From: CAYOMP01 sp964405075
GTDB lineage: Bacteria > Bacillota > Clostridia > Lachnospirales > Lachnospiraceae
Length of the DNA: 8,417 nucleotides
Assembly: GCA_964405075.1 (NCBI GenBank)
Contig: CAYOMP010000121.1
Location: 1 to 8,417, forward strand
Reading direction: 5' to 3'
The notes below the pieces were generated by a model, which worked only from the letters and a program-made list of their open reading frames with translations, searched no databases and was not told the origin of the DNA. Every line of letters starts with the position of its first letter. Within the stretch, counting starts at the first letter, position 1. Below, piece by piece: positions 1-5,774 of the stretch. A program made the translations under genes and the position numbers.

Positions 1-42
1 AAAAAAAAATTTATTAAAAAAGAGTAGATTTCTAAAATAAAT

Positions 43-207
43 TCACTTATTATTTCTTTTAACTCGTTGCACTCCCTCAAAAATGAGGGCACCACTAACT
101 GATGCAAGTAGCAAAAAGGGACCTGTTGAAGACTGACTCAGTATCATCCAAATAAAGGAAGCTATAAATAATACAATACCGATAATTAAAACAGTATATT
201 TTTTCAT
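43..207 (-). CDS. small two-helix membrane protein, function unknown
   Basis: I do not recognise this family. The frame is open back to 243, but I place the start at the internal Met whose codon begins at 207. A GGAG lies 9 nt upstream of it, and the product then starts MKKYTVLIIG, a normal membrane-protein N-terminus. That gives 54 residues. Two hydrophobic segments are visible, about residues 5-24 (ending in a Trp-Met-Ile-Leu stretch) and about 28-46, separated by a short SQSSTGP turn. The tail is basic (QRVKRNNK). A positive residue pair at the N-terminus and a basic C-terminus suggest both ends are cytoplasmic. There is no cysteine or catalytic motif. It is preceded by a gene remnant and faces away from the efflux gene, so context gives no function. 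No convincing terminator is visible in positions 1-42. That it is a real gene rests on the ribosome site and hydrophobic pattern. Confidence 0.6.
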   Translation of the reverse strand: MKKYTVLIIGIVLFIASFIWMILSQSSTGPFLLLASVSGALIFEGVQRVKRNNK

Positions 208-294
208 TTCATTTTTCTCCGTAAATTCTATAATAAATATCACAAAAATATTTACCCCAACAAACTTTAAGTTCTCTATTTATTATATCTTCAA

Positions 295-378
295 TTAATA
301 TCTATATCTCATATCCACATATCGATGTTCCTTATCAACAAAACCAACCCTCTTATATATTAGATATCCTTCCTCTGT
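295..378 (-). pseudogene. GNAT-family N-acetyltransferase, C-terminal remnant
   Basis: Read on the minus strand, this stretch encodes 28 residues beginning TEEGYLIYKRVGF and ending VDMRYRY before a TAA stop. This matches the usual end of GNAT acetyltransferases, where a T-E-(E/D/A)-G-x-x-(L/I)-Y-x-x-x-G-F segment (helix 4 and the following strand) is followed by a closing M-x-Y/R-Y strand. Directly upstream in the same frame is a TAA codon (379-381), and beyond it only a few residues (around GRRYNIY) could still belong to the gene. No acetyl-CoA binding R/Q-x-x-G-x-G/A loop or start codon is found upstream. I therefore call it the tail of a gene otherwise lost to decay or deletion. It is too short to have function. 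The match is from memory of the family pattern, not a database search. Confidence 0.6.
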
Positions 379-381
379 TTA

Positions 382-738
382 GTATATGTTATATCGTCGT
401 CCTATTTTATCCATATTTATCGAAAAAGATTACTATTTTTTAGTTTAACATATCAAAAGAAAAGAAGCTTTACTTTTTATTAATATTTTCCTTAATATTC
501 CATAATAATATGTATTATTTTGGTAAGCTTGTGTTTAGTAAATACTTACTACCTTTGTGCTTCCTTTTTCTTTGAGCGAAATAATTTATAGGTTTCTCAA
601 ATCCTTATTAACTATCTTCTTACCCTTTGGACAAGAAGCATTCCTCGCTCCAAAAAGCTCGGTCAATTTTATAGAAAAATAAAATGAACTATGTTATGAT
701 TTGAATAAAAAAAATTATGCTTAACTAGGAGGGATGGT
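382..738. other. intergenic stretch without a recognisable gene
   Basis: This AT-rich stretch separates the acetyltransferase remnant from the leader peptide. Both strands are broken by frequent stop codons. The longest readable piece is on the minus strand ending at 586, with residues LTELFGARNASCPKGKK, which has no good start or ribosome site and matches nothing I recognise. The promoter for the downstream leader and MFS gene must lie in the last part. TATGTT and TATGAT at 690-700 could serve as a -10 element, but no matching -35 hexamer is clear. Nothing else is supported. Confidence 0.4.
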
Positions 739-819
739 ATGTTGTGCCATTTAGTAATAGATTTGAACAAATTACTCTGTACAAGGTCTAATGAAGGGAC
801 GAAGCCTGTACAGAGATAA
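739..819 (+). CDS. 26-residue leader peptide of the MFS efflux gene
   Basis: A short reading frame starts at ATG 739, 6 nt after a near-perfect ribosome site (AGGAGGG, 727-733), better than the site of the downstream MFS gene. It encodes 26 residues beginning MLCHLVIDLN, continuing through LLCTRSNEG to KPVQR, and stops at TAA 817-819. An upstream ATG at 734 is too close to the ribosome site to be used. The 3' half of the frame coincides with a hairpin (775-783 with 807-815), so a ribosome moving through or stalling in it would decide which RNA fold forms. This is the arrangement of regulatory leader peptides ahead of ribosome-targeting-drug resistance genes. It is more likely a cis-regulatory peptide than a functional product. 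I cannot assign the peptide to a known leader family. Confidence 0.6.
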   Translation: MLCHLVIDLNKLLCTRSNEGTKPVQR

Positions 820-844
820 AAGATTAGACATCATCAATTCGTCC
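775..844 (+). promoter_or_regulatory. candidate attenuator with three competing stems in the MFS leader
   Basis: Three exact complementarities are visible. Stem A pairs CTCTGTACA (775-783) with TGTACAGAG (807-815) and can extend by GG 785-786 with CC 805-806 past a bulged A. Stem B pairs GTCTAAT (786-792) with ATTAGAC (823-829). Stem C pairs GGACGAA (797-803) with TTCGTCC (838-844). The 5' arms of B and C lie in the loop region of A. B and C cross each other, so the three cannot all form as a nested fold. This is what a switching leader needs. No strong U-tract terminator follows, and I see no sequence masking the MFS ribosome site at 889-894. Whether control is on transcription or translation cannot be decided by eye. 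Confidence 0.5.
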
Positions 845-903
845 ACATTGGATTTTGTACTTATGGATAGTTATTAAAACAAAAACATAAGGAGATAAAT
901 TCA

Positions 904-2187
904 ATGAATAACAATTTTAAAAGATATATTATATTTTGGCTTAGCCAGGCATTGTCACAATTAGGAAGTTCCATGACAGGATTTGTGTTGGTGTTATGGG
1001 CTTATACGCAAAACAATTCAGCAATGACAGTTTCTTTAATGTCATTTTTTAATTATGTGCCGTATATCATCGTTAGTTTGTTTGCAGGTGCTTTTGTAGA
1101 CAACCACAATAAAAAGAAAATTTTACTGTTATCAGATAGTATCGCTGCTATCTGCTCAGTTGCTATTTTGGTCTTAAACACAAGATGTTGCTTGCAGATA
1201 TGGCATATATACTTAATAAATTTTATTATAGGTTTTATGAATGCTTTTCAGGGACCTGCGGCTTCAGTAGCAATTGGAAAAATTGTACCAAAAGAAAAAC
1301 TGACCCAAATAAGTGGAATGAATTCCTTTTCAAATAATCTTGTAACGGTTCTATCACCAGTACTAGCCGCATCATTGTTTGCCCTGGGTGGGCTTAAACT
1401 GATTCTTATAATTGACTTATGTAGCTTTGTATTTGCCTTTTTGGTATTACTTTTTGTACTAAAGATTCCAGAAAATATACCTCAAAAACTCGAAAAGAAG
1501 TCTATGTTTGCCGGATGTACAGAAGGATTACTCTTTTTAAGAAGCAACAAAGGAATCTTTATGATTATCATCACAATGGCATTATTGAATTTCTTTTCAA
1601 GACTGACCTACGAAAATATTTTATCACCAATGATACTTGCAAGAAGTAACAATAATAGCGTTGTTTTAGGTGTTGTGAATGCGATAATGGGAATTGGTGG
1701 AATCATAGGTGGCATTATTGTTTCAACTGGAAAATTGAAAAGAAGCAGTATAAAAATGATTTATATATCTGCTATAATTTCATTTTTATTAGGTGATATA
1801 ATGATGGGTGTAGGTAGAAACGTGATAATCTGGTCATTGGGCGGATTAGCTGCAAGCCTTCCAATAGCTTTTATTAGTGCCGGGCAAATGGTAATTCTAT
1901 ATAGATATGTTCCTGAAGAAATACAAGGAAGAATATTTGCGGTTCGAAATGCGATTCAATTTAGTACAATTCCTTTAGGAATTCTTTTAGGCGGCTTTTT
2001 GGCTGATTATGTGTTCGAGCCATTTATGATGACAGAAACTCCAATTACTAAGGTTTTGCACTTAATAGTAGGAACAGGCGCAGGAAGCGGTATGGCTGTA
2101 ATGTTTTTGTGCACAGGTGTATTAGGTGCAATATTTAGTTTCGTTTCCTATCAGCAAAAAGCTATCAAAGATCTTGATGTAGAATAA
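904..2187 (+). CDS. MFS transporter, DHA3-type (Mef-like) drug efflux protein
   Basis: A 427-residue integral membrane protein with about 12 hydrophobic segments, the usual length for the drug:H+ antiporter-3 branch of the major facilitator superfamily that includes the Mef macrolide exporters. After the second helix a motif-A-like loop is present at residues 61-73 (GAFVDNHNKKKIL). Residues 117-141 (GPAASVAIGKIVPKEKL and following) and 336-345 (VPEEIQGRIF) are the VPxE and VPxExxGRxF elements typical of this branch. A second basic loop (GKLKRSS, 276-282) marks the repeat in the C-terminal half. The start at 904 has AAGGAG 9 nt upstream. The gene follows a leader peptide and a switchable RNA, which suggests inducible expression by a translation-blocking compound, and ends at its own terminator. 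Substrate is not readable from sequence; macrolide or tetracycline export is only a guess from family and leader. Confidence 0.85.
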   Translation: MNNNFKRYIIFWLSQALSQLGSSMTGFVLVLWAYTQNNSAMTVSLMSFFNYVPYIIVSLFAGAFVDNHNKKKILLLSDSIAAICSVAILVLNTRCCLQIWHIYLINFIIGFMNAFQGPAASVAIGKIVPKEKLTQISGMNSFSNNLVTVLSPVLAASLFALGGLKLILIIDLCSFVFAFLVLLFVLKIPENIPQKLEKKSMFAGCTEGLLFLRSNKGIFMIIITMALLNFFSRLTYENILSPMILARSNNNSVVLGVVNAIMGIGGIIGGIIVSTGKLKRSSIKMIYISAIISFLLGDIMMGVGRNVIIWSLGGLAASLPIAFISAGQMVILYRYVPEEIQGRIFAVRNAIQFSTIPLGILLGGFLADYVFEPFMMTETPITKVLHLIVGTGAGSGMAVMFLCTGVLGAIFSFVSYQQKAIKDLDVE

Positions 2188-2202
2188 ATATCCTGACATA
2201 CG

Positions 2203-2249
2203 AAACACCTTATATCTTTGCTAATAAAGATATGAGGTGTTTATTCTTT
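2203..2249 (+). terminator. Rho-independent terminator of the MFS gene
   Basis: AAACACCT (2203-2210) pairs with AGGTGTTT (2235-2242) and ATATCTTT (2212-2219) pairs with AAAGATAT (2226-2233). The intervening T2211/G2234 is a wobble in the plus-strand RNA and a mismatch on the other strand. The 17-bp stem closes a 6-nt loop and is followed by a U-rich run (ATTCTTT). It begins 15 nt after the MFS stop codon. Confidence 0.85.
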
Positions 2250-2411
2250 AATTAAAAATTGTCACTTCCATAATAAATTCCAAAATGAGAACGCCAATAT
2301 TATCCATAGGCATAATTAGAATCACTTCATAAATCTCATACATTTTCTGTCATATTACAGGTACTGTCATGATAAAGTATTTCATCATAATCTTATGTAA
2401 AACAGTCAATA
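2250..2411. other. convergent intergenic region, nothing definite
   Basis: This gap lies between the ends of the MFS gene and the permease gene. On the minus strand, downstream of the permease stop, I see only weak inverted repeats: AGTCA with TGACT around the stop codon, and a bulged ATGAT...ATCAT hairpin near 2369-2389. Neither is followed by a proper U-tract. A 31-codon minus frame (2248-2343) has no ribosome site and resembles nothing known to me. Confidence 0.4.
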
Positions 2412-3830
2412 TCAGTGACTATCTGTTCTGATTTTTCCATTTCTTTTGTGATATTTTTGATATATATCATTTTCCATTGCCATAACTTTCTCGACAGGTA
2501 TTGGTTTAAAAAATGCTTGTTTCTTTTTTAGTAACCAAGGAACTGCATATAATGCAAGTGCTATAAACATAACCATACACAATCCATATATCCGAAATCT
2601 TGTCACATTATCTTCTGCAATATTCCAAATCATCCACAATGTACCAAGCATACCAACTACTGGAATTACAGGACCACCTGGCACTTTAAAATTTCTCGGA
2701 GCTTTTGGCAATCGTTTTCTTAAGATTAATACATCGATTTGTACAAGAATATATGCCATCATCAGTATGACACATGCACTAAGAATCATGAATGATAACT
2801 GACTTGTTGTAGATAAACCTGTAGCATTTATAATTACCATAACACCACCAATAATTAAAGTAGATATGTATGGCACACCCTTTTTATTCTTTTTCATAAA
2901 AATTTCAGGAAGTAAACCTATCTTCGCCATACCTGCTGCAATATTGGCTAGACCAGCAATATTGGAATTTACAGAACTTATTACTGCCAAAATTGCTACA
3001 ATTGCCATCCACACTTTTCCAACGTTACCAAGTAATAACGTACCATAGAGAATATGTGGAGAGGCTGACGCTGCTAATTCTTCCCATGGAGTATAATTCT
3101 TAAACCCAATAACCAAAATGGACTGCATAATCAAAATAATCAACAAGCTTAGCACCATTCCAAGTGGTACATTTTTTCTTGGATTTTTAACATCCTTTGA
3201 AATGGGTATTACAAATTCACTGGCGATAAACAGGAAAAATGCAAGCCCACACATGTTGATAATGCTATCAAAATCCCCTGCAACAACTGCTGGCTGATTA
3301 ACTATTTTTCCGGTTCCAAGTCCAAAGGCCCCTATTAATCCCAAAATTACCAAAGATGAAATAAGCCCCCATGCAACCACATTTTGAACCTTAGCAAACA
3401 AATCCACTCCATTTAAATTGACTACAATTAATACAACCAAAATAGCAACACAATACACAACAGATGGTACTGGAGAATTTGGGAACATTTCTAAAATTGT
3501 ATTCCCAAACATTGCACATTCAACACTTGCAACAATTGTATTTCCAAAAATATAACCACCTACCATTATTAATATAGTAACAAATGGTCCTACACAGGCC
3601 AATGTGTACTGTGCTAATCCACCTGTCAGATTTGGCATAAGCGCATTCAATTCAGACATAGCAAATGCTGCAAAACAGTTTAACAAACAAGCCAATATCA
3701 TTGAGATAATAAAAGGCGTACCTATCGCTCCAGATCCTTGCCCTAAGGATAAAAGGCAGCTTGTGGCAACAATAACTCCCACTCCTGTTGCAATAACACT
3801 AAATAAACCTAATTTTTTCTTTTCTTCCAT
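2412..3830 (-). CDS. APC-family amino acid permease
   Basis: A 472-residue transporter with about 12 membrane helices, the standard size for the amino acid-polyamine-organocation family, which moves amino acids across the cytoplasmic membrane. Visible family marks include the glycine-rich first helix with GVGVIVATS (16-24) and GQGSGAIG (30-37) and the helix-6/loop segment ASEFVIPISKDVKNPRKNVP (203-222). Also present are the loop SNIAGLANIAAGMAKIGLLP (289-308) and a K/R- and P-rich segment with PRNFKVPGGPVIPVVG (378-393). A charged cytoplasmic tail of about 38 residues follows the last helix. GGAGG lies 7 nt before the start and sits inside the 15-nt gap after the PII gene, so the two are co-transcribed and probably translationally coupled. 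Substrate cannot be read; linkage to an aminotransferase and PII points to an amino-nitrogen source. The pairing with PII suggests regulated transport (inference). Confidence 0.88.
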   Translation of the reverse strand: MEEKKKLGLFSVIATGVGVIVATSCLLSLGQGSGAIGTPFIISMILACLLNCFAAFAMSELNALMPNLTGGLAQYTLACVGPFVTILIMVGGYIFGNTIVASVECAMFGNTILEMFPNSPVPSVVYCVAILVVLIVVNLNGVDLFAKVQNVVAWGLISSLVILGLIGAFGLGTGKIVNQPAVVAGDFDSIINMCGLAFFLFIASEFVIPISKDVKNPRKNVPLGMVLSLLIILIMQSILVIGFKNYTPWEELAASASPHILYGTLLLGNVGKVWMAIVAILAVISSVNSNIAGLANIAAGMAKIGLLPEIFMKKNKKGVPYISTLIIGGVMVIINATGLSTTSQLSFMILSACVILMMAYILVQIDVLILRKRLPKAPRNFKVPGGPVIPVVGMLGTLWMIWNIAEDNVTRFRIYGLCMVMFIALALYAVPWLLKKKQAFFKPIPVEKVMAMENDIYQKYHKRNGKIRTDSH

Positions 3831-3845
3831 AAATATTCCTCCAGT

Positions 3846-4193
3846 TTAATGAAGTGCTTCTTCGCCTTCTTCTCCAGTTCTGACTCTGATAATACTTAAA
3901 ATATCAGAAACAAAGATTTTTCCATCTCCAATATGTCCGGTATACAACTCCTTTTTTATCACATCAAGAGCTTTATCCAGCTTATCTTTTTCCATAACCA
4001 TCATAATCATTTGCTTTGGTATAAGCTCTATTTCGTCATGAATCTCATCTTCATACTCCATAGTTCCTTTTTGGACGCCACAGCCCATTACCTGACTGAC
4101 CGTCATTCCAGTTATTTCCAATTTAGAAATTGCTTTCTTAAAACCATTTAATTTTGTTGCTGCTGTAATTACTTCTACTCTTACAAATTCCAT
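3846..4193 (-). CDS. PII-family nitrogen signal protein with divergent acidic T-loop
   Basis: A 115-residue PII protein, normal length for GlnB/GlnK. I take the start at 4193, not the in-frame ATG at 4208, because the upstream ATG lies within the ribosome site itself (GGAGGG, 4201-4206, 7 nt before the chosen start). Conserved parts are the N-terminal half with TGMTVSQVMGCGVQKG (28-43), the B-loop TGHIGDGKIFV (85-95) that fits the PII C-terminal signature, and the C-loop IRVRTGE (102-108). These bind ATP/ADP and 2-oxoglutarate in the family. The T-loop between QKG and IPK has the canonical 14 residues but reads TMEYEDEIHDEIEL. By alignment the uridylylated Tyr51 of GlnB is Asp53 here, so control by GlnD-type uridylylation is unlikely. 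It sits between an aminotransferase and a permease rather than beside an ammonium channel. The permease is its most likely target (inference). Confidence 0.88.
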   Translation of the reverse strand: MEFVRVEVITAATKLNGFKKAISKLEITGMTVSQVMGCGVQKGTMEYEDEIHDEIELIPKQMIMMVMEKDKLDKALDVIKKELYTGHIGDGKIFVSDILSIIRVRTGEEGEEALH

Positions 4194-4210
4194 ATTTTTT
4201 CCCTCCATAA

Positions 4211-4258
4211 AATAGGCATTTCAATACAATGAATATTTATATTGCATCAAAACGCCTT
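4211..4258 (-). promoter_or_regulatory. intercistronic hairpin between aminotransferase and PII genes
   Basis: In the minus-strand RNA, GGCGUUUUGAUGCAA (positions 4256-4242) pairs over 15 positions with UUGUAUUGAAAUGCC (4229-4215), using four G-U wobbles and closing a 12-nt loop. The same sequence in plus-strand RNA would have A-C mismatches, so the fold belongs to the operon transcript. It begins 14 nt after the aminotransferase stop codon and is followed by a modest U-rich stretch (UAUUUUAU) that runs into the PII ribosome site. It could act as a partial terminator, an RNA-processing barrier, or a control on PII translation. It resembles the hairpin ahead of the aminotransferase. Confidence 0.65.
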
Positions 4259-4270
4259 TGTTTTGTTTTT

Positions 4271-5611
4271 CTATTTATACATATCTGTTACAATATCTTT
4301 TGTTGTTTCAATGAAATCAGTAATATCCTGATCAGTCATTGGAAGTGTAAGACCAAGCTGACCTCTGTGGACAGGTAAAAATCCTCTCACAGCTATTTCA
4401 AGTGCAAAAGTCTGCATCATTTTCCTATCAGACTTTGTCCAATAGTCTCTATGCGTTGTAATTTTCTGTCCTAGTTCTTTTGTAAATGCATATGCAAGAA
4501 CAGATGATTCACCAAACACCGTAAAAGGAATGCCTTTATTTTCTGCCCAGGTATTGAGTTCCTTCTTAATTCTCTCCCCCATTCCGTTTAATCTTTCATA
4601 GGCCTCATCATCCATCTGTTTCAATGTAGCAATTCCGGCAGCACACGCAAGTCTGTGACCATGATGTGTACCTGACATCTGTACAATATCCTTTGTAACT
4701 ACATCCATCACTTCTGCACTGCCACCAACAACCCCAAGAGGAATGCCGCCGCCTAAAGTTTTTCCTGAAATTGTAAGATCTGGTTTCACACCATATCTGC
4801 TTTGGAAACCACCTTTAAACGCTCTAATAGTAATGGTCTCATCGAAGATCAATAAAATACCTAGTTCTTTTGTAAGTTCTCTGATTTTCTTCACAAAATC
4901 AATATCTAAGGTGATAATTCCACCTGAGCCTGATTGTAATTCCATCACTACGCATGCTAACTCATCTGCATATTTTCTGATAATCTTCTCACAAACCTCA
5001 AAATTATTCTGAGTAAGGAGGATTACATCTTCTGCACGATTAGCGGGAATTCCGGCTGATTCCGGCTGTGGAACAATATTCTCCAAATCTGTACTTGCTT
5101 TTTCTGAACTAGGATGAGCAGAAAATGAAAAATCATCAAGAAAGCCATGATATCCGCCTTCCATTTTTGCCACTTTTGTCCTGCCTGTATATCCTCTCGC
5201 AATTCTTAAAGCGCCAACACATGCCTCGGATGCAGAGCAGAAAAACTTTACTTTTTCAAATGAGTCAATTCTCTCACAGAGCATCTTTGCCAGTCCTACT
5301 TCTTCTTCCGTAGGATTTCCTATAGAATATCCTTTTTTCATCGTATCAATAATTGCCTGATCCACATCTTTATTCTGATAACCAAGTACACTAACTGTAA
5401 AATTGTTATTAAAATCCAAAAGCTTCTTTCCATCCACTGTATAAATGTATGCACCTTCTGCTTTATCAACATAAATTGCATGCGGTCCATAATTAAAGCT
5501 TCTTCTACTATAAGAACCAGGAATGAACTTTGCCGCCTCATCACTCATTTCTTTTGATTTCTTAAATGTGTCTAAAAAATTTTCTAAACTTTGTTCGTAA
5601 GTTAACGCCAT
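4271..5611 (-). CDS. class III PLP aminotransferase, glutamate-1-semialdehyde aminomutase-like
   Basis: A 446-residue cytoplasmic fold-type I PLP enzyme of the class III (ornithine/GSA aminomutase-like) group. PLP-binding features are the phosphate-binding segment FFCSASEACVGALRIARG (123-140), the aromatic YHG (154-156), Asp257 in IFDE that contacts the pyridine nitrogen, and the Schiff-base Lys284 in SGKTLGGGIPLG. GTHHGH near 315 corresponds to the second phosphate-contact loop. The family's usual NSGTEA is CSASEA here, and DEVxTGFR is DETITIRAF, so it is unlikely to be the heme-pathway HemL, and no tetrapyrrole genes are nearby. GAGGAGG lies about 7 nt before the start at 5611. It is the first gene after the regulator and has its own promoter and leader hairpin. 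The likely reaction is transfer or shift of an amino group on an amino acid or amino aldehyde; substrate is unknown. Confidence 0.85.
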   Translation of the reverse strand: MALTYEQSLENFLDTFKKSKEMSDEAAKFIPGSYSRRSFNYGPHAIYVDKAEGAYIYTVDGKKLLDFNNNFTVSVLGYQNKDVDQAIIDTMKKGYSIGNPTEEEVGLAKMLCERIDSFEKVKFFCSASEACVGALRIARGYTGRTKVAKMEGGYHGFLDDFSFSAHPSSEKASTDLENIVPQPESAGIPANRAEDVILLTQNNFEVCEKIIRKYADELACVVMELQSGSGGIITLDIDFVKKIRELTKELGILLIFDETITIRAFKGGFQSRYGVKPDLTISGKTLGGGIPLGVVGGSAEVMDVVTKDIVQMSGTHHGHRLACAAGIATLKQMDDEAYERLNGMGERIKKELNTWAENKGIPFTVFGESSVLAYAFTKELGQKITTHRDYWTKSDRKMMQTFALEIAVRGFLPVHRGQLGLTLPMTDQDITDFIETTKDIVTDMYK

Positions 5612-5640
5612 ATCATTACCTCCTCAATTGTAGTAAAATA

Positions 5641-5683
5641 CAAAAAGGCACTTGTTCAATAATCAATCGAAACAAGCGCCTTT
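5641..5683 (-). promoter_or_regulatory. leader hairpin with U-tract (attenuator candidate) before the aminotransferase
   Basis: In minus-strand RNA, AAAGGCGCUUGUU (5683-5671) pairs with AACAAGUGCCUUU (5656-5644), 13 bp with a single G-U pair, around a 14-nt loop, followed by a run of five U, G and UAUUUU. It looks like an intrinsic terminator. It lies after the candidate promoter (5699-5727) and about 30 nt before the start codon of the aminotransferase, so it would terminate that gene's own transcript unless relieved. Alternatively it ends read-through from the regulator gene. It shares the CAAAGGCG...GCC frame with the hairpin at 4215-4256. Confidence 0.65.
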
Positions 5684-5698
5684 GCTTTATATGTGAGG

Positions 5699-5727
5699 AG
5701 TATATCAAAGCTGCACCCTTTATACAA
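5699..5727 (-). promoter_or_regulatory. candidate sigma-A promoter of the aminotransferase operon
   Basis: On the minus strand TTGTAT (5727-5722) and TATACT (5704-5699) are separated by 17 nt. The -10 matches five of six consensus bases, the -35 only the TTG core. Transcription would start near 5692, some 80 nt ahead of the aminotransferase, and include the hairpin at 5644-5683. A weak -35 is compatible with activator control. Confidence 0.5.
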
Positions 5728-5756
5728 TGTTTTCAGTAACAAAAATAAGCGATATC

Positions 5757-5774
5757 ATTGTAGAATTCAACAAT
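5757..5774. promoter_or_regulatory. imperfect dyad upstream of the aminotransferase promoter
   Basis: ATTGTAGAATTCAACAAT is an 18-bp dyad centred on GAATTC with one mismatched pair. Its centre is about 40 bp upstream of the candidate -35 element and about 70-75 bp upstream of the predicted transcript start, a usual place for an activator. It touches the regulator's stop codon. It could be the site of the adjacent PucR-type protein; this is a guess from position only. Confidence 0.3.

Noticed and set aside
586..690. Minus-strand open stretch with LTELFGARNASCPKGKK
   Set aside because: About 36 codons between stops, only a TTG as possible start and no ribosome site. I could not place it in any family, so it stays unassigned.
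2248..2343. Minus-strand 31-codon frame downstream of the permease
   Set aside because: It has no ribosome site, overlaps the tail of the MFS terminator and matches no family I know.
2395..2425. Terminator for the permease at its stop codon (AGTCA...TGACT)
   Set aside because: The stem has only 5 bp, overlaps the stop codon and is followed by a weak GTTTTAC. It was not convincing.
4194..4208. Upstream ATG extending the PII protein by five residues
   Set aside because: The ATG overlaps the GGAGGG ribosome site, which is properly spaced only for the ATG at 4193. The shorter form also matches normal PII length.
4271..5611. Assignment of the aminotransferase as HemL (tetrapyrrole synthesis)
   Set aside because: Key motifs differ from GSA aminomutase and no heme or cobamide genes are nearby. 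The context is amino acid transport.
5690..5704. CTCCTC on the minus strand as an anti-ribosome-site sequestering the aminotransferase start
   Set aside because: It overlaps the candidate -10 element, so it would not be in the transcript from that promoter.
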